Source: Kiloniellaceae bacterium (lineage in GTDB: Bacteria; Pseudomonadota; Alphaproteobacteria; Kiloniellales; J153). From it: a stretch of 64,000 nt of DNA. The stretch is from NCBI GenBank assembly GCA_021776135.1, contig JAJFGL010000035.1, forward strand, positions 38,335 to 102,334, read 5' to 3'. The notes beneath the pieces were generated by a model, which made no database searches, was not told the DNA's origin, and saw only the letters and a list, made by a program, of their open reading frames with translations. This document shows positions 16,935-24,796 of this stretch, one piece after another. Positions within the stretch are counted from its first letter, which is position 1, and every line of letters begins with the position of its first letter. A program made the translations under genes and the position numbers.

Positions 16935-17933
16935 CTACTTGGACGAGCGCGGCTCGGAATCGTTCACGTTGACACGGAACAACCCATCGCGAATTTCGTC
17001 CTCGCGGGCCTTGATCGCGGCCATGGTCTTGGCGTTGACAAGCTTGGCGTCCATGGGCGCGAGCGAGGCGCCGCCGTGGCTCATGTAGCTATAGCTGCCG
17101 TAGTCCTCGGCCGCGAAACTACCGCCCGCGACCGCCGCGATGGCGCGGTCCACGGTCGGCTCCATATGCCACAAGGCGCTGGCGACGACGGTCCCAGGGT
17201 ATTCGTTCTGGGTGTCGATCACATTGCCGATGGCCAGAACCTTGCGCTCCTTGGCGGCGTCGGAAACGCCGTAGCGCTCGGCATACATAATGTCGGCGCC
17301 GCCATCCATCATGGCGAAGGCGGCTTCCTTGGCTTTCGGCGGGTCGTACCAGGAGCCGATGAAGGAGACCGTGAACTTAACGTCGGGATTGACCTCGCGC
17401 GCGCCATCCATGAAGGCGTTCATAAGGCGGTTGACCTCGGGAATCGGATAGCCGCCGACCATGCCTATCTTGTTGGACTTGGTCAGGCTGCCTGCGACCA
17501 TGCCGGTCAGGTACGACGGCTCGTGGATCCAATTATCGAAGACCGAAAAATTTTCGCCCGAGGGGCCGAAGCTGGAGCCCATGAGGTACGCGGTCTTGGG
17601 ATAATCCTTGGCGACCTTGCGCGCCGCCCGCTCAACCCCGAAGACCTCGCCGAGGATCAGGTTGTTACCGGCTTCGGAATATTCGCGCATAACCCGCTCG
17701 TAGTCGGTGTTGGCGACGTTCTCGGAATAGATGTAGTCGATGTCGCCGCGCGCCGCGGCCGCGTTCAAGGCCTTGTGGATGCGGCTGATCCATTGCTGCT
17801 CGACCGGAAGTGTGAAGATCGCGGCGACCTTGATCTTGGCCGCGAGGGCCGGTGCCGCACCGCTCAAGGCCGTGGTCCAGGCGATGGCGGCGAGGGCCAG
17901 GATACCTAGGCCCCTACGAAGGGTGGTTTTCAT
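16935..17933 (-). CDS. BMP-family substrate-binding protein of the nucleoside ABC importer
   Basis: 332 residues with a signal peptide (LGILALAAIAWTTALSGAAPALA, cleavage near residue 32, no lipobox Cys) followed by a Bmp domain (IKVAAIFTLPVEQQWISRIHKALN; NLILGEVFGVERAARKVAKDYPKTAYLMGSS). BMP proteins of this group bind purine or pyrimidine nucleosides, and some alphaproteobacterial members probably bind free bases. It is the first gene of the operon. A RutR-like palindrome lies 77-92 nt upstream of its start (18010-18025), suggesting pyrimidine-responsive control, which agrees with the neighbouring upp and cytosine deaminase genes. Confidence 0.93.
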   Translation of the reverse strand: MKTTLRRGLGILALAAIAWTTALSGAAPALAAKIKVAAIFTLPVEQQWISRIHKALNAAAARGDIDYIYSENVANTDYERVMREYSEAGNNLILGEVFGVERAARKVAKDYPKTAYLMGSSFGPSGENFSVFDNWIHEPSYLTGMVAGSLTKSNKIGMVGGYPIPEVNRLMNAFMDGAREVNPDVKFTVSFIGSWYDPPKAKEAAFAMMDGGADIMYAERYGVSDAAKERKVLAIGNVIDTQNEYPGTVVASALWHMEPTVDRAIAAVAGGSFAAEDYGSYSYMSHGGASLAPMDAKLVNAKTMAAIKAREDEIRDGLFRVNVNDSEPRSSK

Positions 17934-18009
17934 TTTACGGTGTCTCCCTGTGTTTTCGTGTGCGGAACACTTTATGCTTTTTTCGCCGGCGCGTTAACGC
18001 CGATTAATT

Positions 18010-18025
18010 CTGACTGTTTGGTCAA
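18010..18025. promoter_or_regulatory. RutR-like palindrome upstream of the nucleoside importer
   Basis: CTGACTGTTTGGTCAA matches 11 of 14 specified bases of the E. coli RutR operator TTGACCA-NN-TGGTCAA, with a perfect right half TGGTCAA. It lies 77-92 nt before the BMP gene start. RutR is a TetR-family repressor that releases DNA when uracil is bound. A better match lies before preT at 45565. Confidence 0.5.
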
Positions 18026-18159
18026 ATAATAGGTAGCGCAAAGAATACCGGCCAATCAAGCGGCTTGTGGGTATTACGGCCGCGCTTTACCGGCTGTGGC
18101 GCGGCGCGGCGGCGCGGTGTATCAAGACTTTTTGGCGTCCGGGTCCGGAATCGCGGGGC

Positions 18160-18924
18160 ATGGCCGAAGTCTTGGCTTATCATTGGGTTTTTCTTTTGCT
18201 TGCCGCGCCTTGCGTCGGCAGTTTCCTGGGGCTGGTCGCCAAGCGTCTGCCGGAAGGGCGGGCGATCGCGTGGGCGCGCTCCCGCTGCCCCCATTGCGAT
18301 GCGGTTCTGGCTTGGCGCGACCTGATCCCGATCTTGTCCTGGGCGGTCCAGAGGGGCGCCTGCCGGACCTGCGGCCACCGCTTGTCCTGGCGCTATCCGG
18401 CGGTCGAGATAGCGGCGCTTGGGATCGCGGTCTGGAGCCTGGCGGTCACGCCGGGAATCCTGGCCTGGGCCAGCGCCGTCTTGGGCTGGAACCTCCTGGT
18501 CTTGGCCATGATCGATCTACGCCACCTTATTTTACCCGACGAAATCACCCTGCCGCTGATTCCGGCGGGCTTGGCGGTCACTTGGAGCCTGAACCCGGAC
18601 CTCTTGCCCCATCACGCCGCCGGGGCCGTGGGTGGCTTCCTGTTCGTGGTGCTTCTACGTTGGGCCTATGGCCGGATACGCGGGCGCGAGGGCATCGGTC
18701 TTGGCGACGCCAAGCTGCTGGCCGCGGCCGGCGCTTGGGTCTCCTGGCAGGGCTTGTCCGGAATCGTCTTGATCGCCGCCGCCCTGGCCCTGGCCGGCCA
18801 TGTCATCTGGAATGCCCTGATTCAACCTAGGGATTTGACGAGAGAGATACCTTTCGGGCCGTACTTGGCGGCCGGGTTTTGGCTGACCTGGCTGTATGGG
18901 CCGATCGCCATAGGGCCGCCATAA
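18160..18924 (+). CDS. gspO: Prepilin peptidase (GspO/PilD, A24 family)
   Basis: 254 residues from ATG 18160; the frame is open to a GTG at 18067. It cleaves the leader of pseudopilins and N-methylates the new terminus at the inner membrane. Diagnostic features are the zinc-binding pairs CPHCDAVLAWRDLIPILSW and CRTCGHRLSWRYPAVE, the first catalytic Asp in IDLRHLILPDEIT and the second in GLGDAKLLAAAGAW, set among about seven membrane segments. It stands 128 nt before gspE and is the first gene of the type II secretion cluster, whose five pseudopilins (G, H, I, J, K) are its expected substrates. Confidence 0.93.
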   Translation: MAEVLAYHWVFLLLAAPCVGSFLGLVAKRLPEGRAIAWARSRCPHCDAVLAWRDLIPILSWAVQRGACRTCGHRLSWRYPAVEIAALGIAVWSLAVTPGILAWASAVLGWNLLVLAMIDLRHLILPDEITLPLIPAGLAVTWSLNPDLLPHHAAGAVGGFLFVVLLRWAYGRIRGREGIGLGDAKLLAAAGAWVSWQGLSGIVLIAAALALAGHVIWNALIQPRDLTREIPFGPYLAAGFWLTWLYGPIAIGPP

Positions 18925-19052
18925 ACTCAAGGAATCTTAGGTATAAGTCATTTCCAGCCTGTTTTGGACGTTTGTGTTGTTTTAAGGTTCTTGTAACAAA
19001 GTAGTTCGTTTTCACGCCATCCGTCGCGGGACGGATTTGCTCGGGAAATTGC

Positions 19053-20780
19053 ATGACCGTGAAAGTACAAGCCGTGGCCGGCCGGGAGACCGATTTCGAG
19101 CAGGCGCTTGGGGAGCGCTTGATCGAGGGCGGCAAGCTGGACACTAGCGGCCTGGACCGGGCCAAGCGGGTGCGCGCGGATTCCGGAGAACGCCTGAGCG
19201 TTTTGTTGCCGAAACTAGGTTTGGTTGGCGAACGCGACATGGCCGAGGCGGTCGCGGCGCTGCTCAATCTGGAAATGGCCGGCCCCGGCGATTTTCCCGA
19301 CGAAGCGTTGTTTCAGGAAAAATTAAGCCCGCGCTTCCTGCGTGAAGCGCAGGTCTTGCCGTTATCGCAAAGCGAGGACGGTTTGGTGGTCGCCATGGCC
19401 GACCCCCTGGACAGCTTCGCCAGCGACGCCTTGCGCTTGGTTGCCGGGGGCCAGGTCTTGCCCCGGGTCGCGGTTCCGGGCGAGTTGGAAGCGGCCATCG
19501 AGCGTCTTTACGGCCAAAAAACCGGAACGGCGGGGACAAGCGGCGAGGCGGCGCTCGAAGACGACAGCCAAGGCTTGGAGCTCGATGTTGAGCGTTTGCG
19601 CGACCTGGCGAGCGAAGCGCCGGTGATCCGCCTGGTCAATCAGGTCATCACCAAGGCGGTCGAGGCACGGGCCTCCGATATCCATATCGAAGCCTTCGAG
19701 AATGAATTGCGGGTGCGCTTTCGTATCGACGGCGTCTTGCGCGAAGCCGAATCCCCGCCCAACCGATTCCGGGCCGCCATCGTTTCGCGCATCAAGATCA
19801 TGGCCAAGATGAACATCGCCGAACGCCGCCTGCCCCAAGACGGCCGGATCAAGCTCGCCATACGCGGCACGCCCATCGATTTGCGCGTGTCCACCATACC
19901 GACCATGCACGGGGAAGGGGTGGTCATGCGGGTTCTCGACCGTAAGGGGGTGGCCCTCGACTTCGCCGCGCTTGGGGTCAGCGACTTCGCCTTGGAGACC
20001 TTGGTGAAGATTTTGGAACGGCCGCACGGGATCGTCTTAGTCACCGGCCCAACCGGAAGTGGTAAGACAACAACGCTCTATACCTCATTGGTAAGATTGA
20101 ATAGCCCGGATAAGAAAATCCTGACGGTTGAAGATCCGATTGAATACGAGCTGGACGGCATCAACCAAATCCAGGTCCAACCCAGTATCGGCCTCAGCTT
20201 CGCCAATGTTCTGCGCTCGATCCTGCGCCAGGATCCCGACATAGTCATGATCGGCGAGATCAGGGACGTCGAAACCGCGGAGATCGCCATTCAAGCGGCG
20301 CTAACCGGCCATTTGGTTCTTTCGACCCTGCACACCAACGATGCCGCCAGCACGATTTCCCGGCTGCTCGACATGGGAGCGGAAGACTTCTTGTTGACCA
20401 CGACCCTGAACGGTATCGCCGCGCAGCGGCTGGTGCGGACCCTGTGCCGCCACTGCAAGACCAAGGCGCCCGCGCTGCCGGAGCTGGTGGAGCAACTCAA
20501 TTTAAAACGCTACACGCGCGACGCGGAAATCCACCTGTACCGCGCGGTCGGCTGCGGTCACTGCAACGGTACCGGGTACTTCGGCCGCAGCAGCTTGATC
20601 GAGGTGCTGGTGGTGACCGACCCGATCCGCCGCCTCATTCTGAAACGTGCCGAATCCATGGAATTGCGCCGCGCCGCGGTTGAGGAAGGCATGCGCACCA
20701 TGTACGACGACGGCATGCAGAAAGCCCTGGCCGGTCTGACCACGGTCGAGGAAGTTCTGCGGGTCACGCGGGACGTATAA
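19053..20780 (+). CDS. gspE: Type II secretion ATPase GspE
   Basis: 575-residue cytoplasmic hexameric ATPase that powers the pseudopilus. The N-terminal GspE_N region (about 15-150) precedes the secretion ATPase core: Walker A GPTGSGKTTTLYT, Asp box/Walker B QDPDIVMIGEIRDVETAEI, and His box HLVLSTLHTNDA. A zinc-binding CxxC pair follows (CRHC, CGHC near residues 468 and 507). The ASDIHIE motif is intact. The stop overlaps the gspF start (TAATG), so the two are translationally coupled. Confidence 0.97.
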   Translation: MTVKVQAVAGRETDFEQALGERLIEGGKLDTSGLDRAKRVRADSGERLSVLLPKLGLVGERDMAEAVAALLNLEMAGPGDFPDEALFQEKLSPRFLREAQVLPLSQSEDGLVVAMADPLDSFASDALRLVAGGQVLPRVAVPGELEAAIERLYGQKTGTAGTSGEAALEDDSQGLELDVERLRDLASEAPVIRLVNQVITKAVEARASDIHIEAFENELRVRFRIDGVLREAESPPNRFRAAIVSRIKIMAKMNIAERRLPQDGRIKLAIRGTPIDLRVSTIPTMHGEGVVMRVLDRKGVALDFAALGVSDFALETLVKILERPHGIVLVTGPTGSGKTTTLYTSLVRLNSPDKKILTVEDPIEYELDGINQIQVQPSIGLSFANVLRSILRQDPDIVMIGEIRDVETAEIAIQAALTGHLVLSTLHTNDAASTISRLLDMGAEDFLLTTTLNGIAAQRLVRTLCRHCKTKAPALPELVEQLNLKRYTRDAEIHLYRAVGCGHCNGTGYFGRSSLIEVLVVTDPIRRLILKRAESMELRRAAVEEGMRTMYDDGMQKALAGLTTVEEVLRVTRDV

Positions 20781-22000
20781 TGCCACGCTTTGTTTACAAG
20801 GCCGTATCGCCGGACGGCGAGGTTATCGAGGGCGAAACCCAGGCGTCTAGCCGCCAAGCCGTCATCGACCGTCTGCACGCCGATGGACATGTCCCGATCA
20901 AGGCCGAGGAAAGCCGCCGGGCGGCGGCGAATACAACCGGTCTGCCGGAATTTTTTCGGCCGCGCCATGTGCGCCCGGAGGATCTCCTGTTGATCACCCG
21001 TGAGCTTGCGACCTTGCTTCAGGCCGGCCTGCCCCTCGACCGGGGCATGTCGGTGATGCTGGAACTGGCCCCGGCGGGACCGGTCCGCGACTTGCTCGAA
21101 GAGGTTCGCGAAAGAGTACGCGGCGGCGCCACCCTGGCCGATGCCATGGCTGAGCACCAAAATGTGTTTCCCAATTATTACGTCGGCATGGTCCGCGCGG
21201 GCGAGGCGGGCGGAACCCTGGAAGCGGTTTTGACCCGCCTGGCCGATACCCTGGAGCGGGCGGCGGCGCTGCGCGACAGCGTGCGGGCGGCCCTGCGTTA
21301 TCCGGCCCTGGTCGTGATCATGGCGATCATATCGCTCATGGTTCTGATGACCGTGGTTATCCCTGAGTTCCGTCCCTTGTTCGAGGATGCGGGGGCGGCC
21401 ATGCCGGTCTCCACTCAGTTGGTCATTGGGGTGTCGGATTTCCTGGCCGCCTATTGGTGGTTGATCGCCCTTGCCGCCGTGGCCGCGGGTCTCATGCTGC
21501 GCCAGCACAACCGCACGGCCGAGGGCCGTCTGCGCTGGGATGCTTGGGTTATCCGCTCGCCGGTCTTTGGCGATCTTCTGACGAAAATCGAGGTCGCGCG
21601 GTTCAGCCGCACACTGGGAACTCTCTTAAGCAATGGCGTTTCGGTGCTGAACGCCATGACCATGACCAACGAAACCCTGGACAACCGCGCTTTCGCGGCA
21701 GCGGCGGCGCAAGCCCAAAACCGCTTGGCGAAGGGCGAGGGCTTGGCCGAGCCGCTGGCGGAAACCGGCGTGTTTCCGGGCCTGGCCTTGCAGCTCATCC
21801 GGGTCGGCGAAGAAACCGGCCGCCTCGATTCCATGCTGCTCAAGATCGCGGATATTTACGATGGCGAGGTGAAGAGCGCGATCCAGAAAATGCTGTCGCT
21901 TCTGGTGCCCCTGGTCACCCTTGGGCTCGGGATTCTCATCGCCGGTATCATCGGGTCCATGATCTCCGCCATCATGAGTACCTACGATCTTCCGTTTTGA
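20780..22000 (+). CDS. gspF: Type II secretion inner-membrane platform protein GspF
   Basis: 406 residues with the duplicated T2SSF domain and three membrane segments (about 172-192, 220-240, 375-397). MPRFVYKAVSPDGEVIEGE at the start, LLQAGLPLDRGMSVML and TLLSNGVSVLNAMTMTNETL in the two repeats, and the GEETGRLDSMLLKIADIYDGEV stretch are standard for GspF. The start overlaps the gspE stop. Length is normal. Confidence 0.96.
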   Translation: MPRFVYKAVSPDGEVIEGETQASSRQAVIDRLHADGHVPIKAEESRRAAANTTGLPEFFRPRHVRPEDLLLITRELATLLQAGLPLDRGMSVMLELAPAGPVRDLLEEVRERVRGGATLADAMAEHQNVFPNYYVGMVRAGEAGGTLEAVLTRLADTLERAAALRDSVRAALRYPALVVIMAIISLMVLMTVVIPEFRPLFEDAGAAMPVSTQLVIGVSDFLAAYWWLIALAAVAAGLMLRQHNRTAEGRLRWDAWVIRSPVFGDLLTKIEVARFSRTLGTLLSNGVSVLNAMTMTNETLDNRAFAAAAAQAQNRLAKGEGLAEPLAETGVFPGLALQLIRVGEETGRLDSMLLKIADIYDGEVKSAIQKMLSLLVPLVTLGLGILIAGIIGSMISAIMSTYDLPF

Positions 22001-22048
22001 GATGAGTAAGAATAAACAAGTAATTGTTAAAAAACGAAAGGTTAGTCA

Positions 22049-22498
22049 GTGTTGTCGATAACCTCGCGCCAAACGCCCATGCAAGTCCGCCGTTTCCAGG
22101 GCGGCTTCACATTGATCGAGCTCCTGGTCGTGCTGGTCATTTTGGGCTTGATCGTCGCCTTCGCCGCGCCCCAGGTCATCAAGTACGTCGGCGGCGCCAA
22201 GTCCGACGCCGCCAAGATTCAAATCGAGCGGCTATCCGGCGTGCTCGATTTGTACCGCCTGGAGCTTGGCCGCTACCCAACCCAGGAAGAAGGCTTGGCG
22301 GCCCTGATCGAAGCGCCGGGGGACGCGGAAAATTGGAACGGGCCCTATGTCCGCAAGGCCGACGCCCTAATCGATCCCTGGCGCCAACCCTACATTTATG
22401 CGATTCCGGGGGAGCATGGCGACTTCGACCTATCGTCGCTCGGCGCCGACGGGCAGGAGGGGGGCGAAGGCGAGGACAAGGATCTGACAAGCTGGTGA
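22049..22498 (+). CDS. gspG: Major pseudopilin GspG
   Basis: 149 residues from GTG 22049, which has GAAAGG seven bases upstream; an ATG at 22079 would give a shorter leader. The prepilin cleavage site reads QGG-FTLIELLVVLVILGLIVAF with Glu at +5. The GspG C-terminal pattern is clear: LYRLELGRYPTQEEGLAALI, WNGPYVRK, DPWRQPYIYAIPGEHGDFDLSSLGADG, including residues that bind calcium in other GspG proteins. It is the major subunit of the periplasmic pseudopilus. The stop overlaps the gspH start. Confidence 0.96.
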   Translation: MLSITSRQTPMQVRRFQGGFTLIELLVVLVILGLIVAFAAPQVIKYVGGAKSDAAKIQIERLSGVLDLYRLELGRYPTQEEGLAALIEAPGDAENWNGPYVRKADALIDPWRQPYIYAIPGEHGDFDLSSLGADGQEGGEGEDKDLTSW

Positions 22499-22950
22499 CG
22501 CCGCGCGCCTATACCGGCCACGCCGGTTTTACCCTGATCGAACTCCTGGTGGTTCTGGCCGTCATGGGGTTGCTTGTGAGTCTGGGCCCCATCGCTTTTC
22601 AAAAGGTCGTGCCGGGCATGGCGCTAAAGTCGTCGGCGCGTGCGGTCATGGCCGCCTTTCACGAGGCACGCGGCATCGCCATAAGCGACAACAGGCAAGC
22701 AGTTGTCATTATCGATGTCGATGCCCGCACCTATCGCTTGGGGGCCAAGGCGCCGGCGCGGGAAGTGGAGTCCGGGGTTGGGCTTCAACTTGTCACCGCG
22801 GAATCCGAACGGATCGACGACAGCCAAGGCCGGATACGATTTTATCCCGATGGCACCTCCACCGGCGGGCGCCTGACACTGACGCGGAACGAGCGGAATT
22901 ACCATGTTGTCGTGGATTGGATCACGGGCCGGGCCAAGCTTGAAGAATAG
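22495..22950 (+). CDS. gspH: Minor pseudopilin GspH
   Basis: 151 residues from GTG 22495, overlapping the gspG stop (GTGA). The prepilin site is GHAG-FTLIELLVVLAVMGLLV and the body (SARAVMAAFHEARGIAISDNRQAVVIIDVD) fits the GspH/FimT family, ending with RIRFYPDGTSTGG. The same frame stays open upstream to 22024, antisense to nothing but overlapping gspG in another frame; I take that extension as a shadow. It acts at the tip or along the pseudopilus. Confidence 0.88.
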   Translation: MTPRAYTGHAGFTLIELLVVLAVMGLLVSLGPIAFQKVVPGMALKSSARAVMAAFHEARGIAISDNRQAVVIIDVDARTYRLGAKAPAREVESGVGLQLVTAESERIDDSQGRIRFYPDGTSTGGRLTLTRNERNYHVVVDWITGRAKLEE

Positions 22951-23323
22951 GGGCCGCGCGCGCGGCTTTACCCTGCTTGAAGTCATTGTCGCCTTCACGA
23001 TTCTGTCGGTGGCCCTGATCGGCTTGCTTCAGGCCTTCACCACCGGGATGCGCGGCTTAAGCGCGGCGCAGGCAAGCGCCGCCGCGGTCATGCACGCGCG
23101 CTCCAAGATGGATGAGATCGGCCAAGTCATAGCGCTGGAAGAAAGCGAGCTGTCGGGCGAGTTCGGCGACGGCTACCGCTGGGAAGTCCGCATTACCAGG
23201 ATCGAGAGCGAAGATGACGAGGCCGAGGCCATGGCGGTTCCCTTCGATGTCGAGGTGACGGTTACCGGCGATCGCGGCAACGCCTTCACGCTCGACACCC
23301 TGCGCCTGGGCGCCGTGCGATGA
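22940..23323 (+). CDS. gspI: Minor pseudopilin GspI
   Basis: About 127 residues from TTG 22940 (which overlaps the gspH stop), or 139 from ATG 22904. The prepilin cleavage site is RARG-FTLLEVIVAFTILSVALIGLLQAF. The body with AAAVMHARSKMDEIG and YRWEVRITRIE is typical of GspI, the core of the GspI-J-K tip complex. The end overlaps the gspJ start (ATGA). The start choice is uncertain, the identity good. Confidence 0.88.
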   Translation: MKNRGRARGFTLLEVIVAFTILSVALIGLLQAFTTGMRGLSAAQASAAAVMHARSKMDEIGQVIALEESELSGEFGDGYRWEVRITRIESEDDEAEAMAVPFDVEVTVTGDRGNAFTLDTLRLGAVR

Positions 23324-23973
23324 CCGGAAAGGGCTCTAAAGGCTTCACGTTTATCGAACTGTTGGTCGCCTTGACCTTGTTCGGCTTGATCTCGATCGTC
23401 GTCATGGGCGGCTTGCGCTTCGGTACCCGGGTCTGGGAAACCGGCGAAACGCGCGCGCAAGCGGCGGCGGAAGTTGAAGCGGTGCAAGGAATATTGCGGC
23501 GCTATCTGGTGCAGGCGAGGGTGCCGCTTCTTGTCGGCCGCGAGGCCCAGGACGTGTCTTTGTTTGCCGGCGATGACGAGTCTTTGCGTTTCGTTACCCT
23601 TGTCCCTTCGCATATCGGTGTTGGCGGGCTGTACCAAGTCCGGATCGCGAAAGTCGAGGGTTCTGGCGATGAGGACGCAAGCCTTGAAATGACCTGGCGA
23701 ATATTCCGGCCGGACGATCCGCGGGCCTTAGAGGAGGAAGCCGGCGGGGAGGTTACCCTGGCGGGCGGGCGGCGCACCCTTTTAACCGGCGTGAAGGCCG
23801 TGAATTTCGCCTATCTTCAATCCGAGGGGCCGGGCTTTGGCGAACCGGAGTGGGAAGAGTCTTGGGAGGAGGACGTGCCGGGCGCCATCGCGTTGGGGGT
23901 TGAATTCACCCCAGGGTCGGGGCGCGTTTGGCCGCTTTTCGTGGTCCAGACCCGGATCGCCGGTTTCAGATGA
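23320..23973 (+). CDS. gspJ: Minor pseudopilin GspJ
   Basis: 217 residues with a short leader ending GSKG before FTFIELLVALTLFGLISIVVMGGLRFG, the class III prepilin signal. The following GTRVWETGETRAQAAAEVEAVQGILRRYLVQA and a beta-rich C-terminal part fit GspJ. It starts within the gspI stop codon. The opposite-strand receiver-PilZ gene ends 10 nt downstream, so the first half of the secretion operon stops here. Confidence 0.88.
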   Translation: MTGKGSKGFTFIELLVALTLFGLISIVVMGGLRFGTRVWETGETRAQAAAEVEAVQGILRRYLVQARVPLLVGREAQDVSLFAGDDESLRFVTLVPSHIGVGGLYQVRIAKVEGSGDEDASLEMTWRIFRPDDPRALEEEAGGEVTLAGGRRTLLTGVKAVNFAYLQSEGPGFGEPEWEESWEEDVPGAIALGVEFTPGSGRVWPLFVVQTRIAGFR

Positions 23974-23983
23974 CGAGCGCGCT

Positions 23984-24625
23984 CTAATCCGGCGTTTGAA
24001 CGAACATAACCCCAAGCTTACCGTCGTGCCGCCAGCATACATGACACCGGTGGGAATCGCCGTTTTCAAGCTTCAGCACGAATATATCGGGAATTTCGCC
24101 GTCGCCGGTGAGCTTCAAGGCGCAGCCGCCAGCCGACATATTGATGACAATGCAATTGCTGACCAGGCCCGAATCGTCGCGGACGATCTTACCGGATTTG
24201 ATGGTCGTCACCCGCTTATGCCGGCGGCGCGAAATATCGCCCTCCCGATGCTCCCCGGCCTCTTGCTCGCTGCCGGCCCGCGCCAGAATCGCGGATACGC
24301 AGTCGTGTAGATCGGCGCCGTTGAAGGGCTTGACCAAGCAGTCCATGACGCCGAGGTTTTCCGGCCCGCCCTCATTCCCGTCCAGCGCGGTTTGGATTAT
24401 GACAGGGGTATTCACATCCCCGTCCCGGAGCCGGCGCAGAACCTCGTAGCCGTCGATGTCCGGCAGCATGATATCCAGGAGTATCAGGTCATATTTATTT
24501 ACGGTTGCGAGGTCTATGGCTTCCTCGCCCAAATTGGTGGTATCGCACGAGAATCCTTGGATGTTTAGGGCCCGAGCCACCATCTGCGCGGTTGCCTCAT
24601 CGTCCTCGACCTGTAAAACACGCAT
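23984..24625 (-). CDS. Response regulator: CtrA-like receiver fused to a PilZ domain
   Basis: 213 residues. The receiver (1-115) begins MRVLQVEDDEATAQMVARAL and continues TTNLGEEAIDLATVNKYDLILLD, with phospho-acceptor Asp51 and conserved Lys99 in CLVKPFNG; this wording is close to CtrA receivers. Instead of the CtrA winged helix, residues 130-210 form a PilZ domain with the cyclic-di-GMP motifs RxxxR (R134-R138 in SRRRHKR) and NxSxxG (N162-G167 in NMSAGG). A two-component input would thus meet a c-di-GMP output. The gene is reversed inside the type II secretion cluster, between gspJ and gspL, and no kinase adjoins it. The ATG at 24625 is the natural receiver start. Confidence 0.9.
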   Translation of the reverse strand: MRVLQVEDDEATAQMVARALNIQGFSCDTTNLGEEAIDLATVNKYDLILLDIMLPDIDGYEVLRRLRDGDVNTPVIIQTALDGNEGGPENLGVMDCLVKPFNGADLHDCVSAILARAGSEQEAGEHREGDISRRRHKRVTTIKSGKIVRDDSGLVSNCIVINMSAGGCALKLTGDGEIPDIFVLKLENGDSHRCHVCWRHDGKLGVMFVQTPD

Positions 24626-24796
24626 CCATTGATCCTCAAAAGACGTAAATCGGACACATACATGGGACGATATTCTGTGATAATTGTTAAGATATAGGCA
24701 CCATGATTGGTTTGTACGGTCGTAAAGGCAGCCCCGGAGGTTCAGGGACGAGGTGCTTAGGTGCCGGGGCGCAAAAATATGGTTAATGGCTGAACG

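Noticed and set aside
22024..22494. A long open frame running from 22024 into gspH that would give a 308-residue protein
   Set aside because: Its first 157 codons lie over gspG in a different frame, have arginine- and proline-rich shadow composition and no family similarity; gspH is well explained by the GTG at 22495 overlapping the gspG stop.
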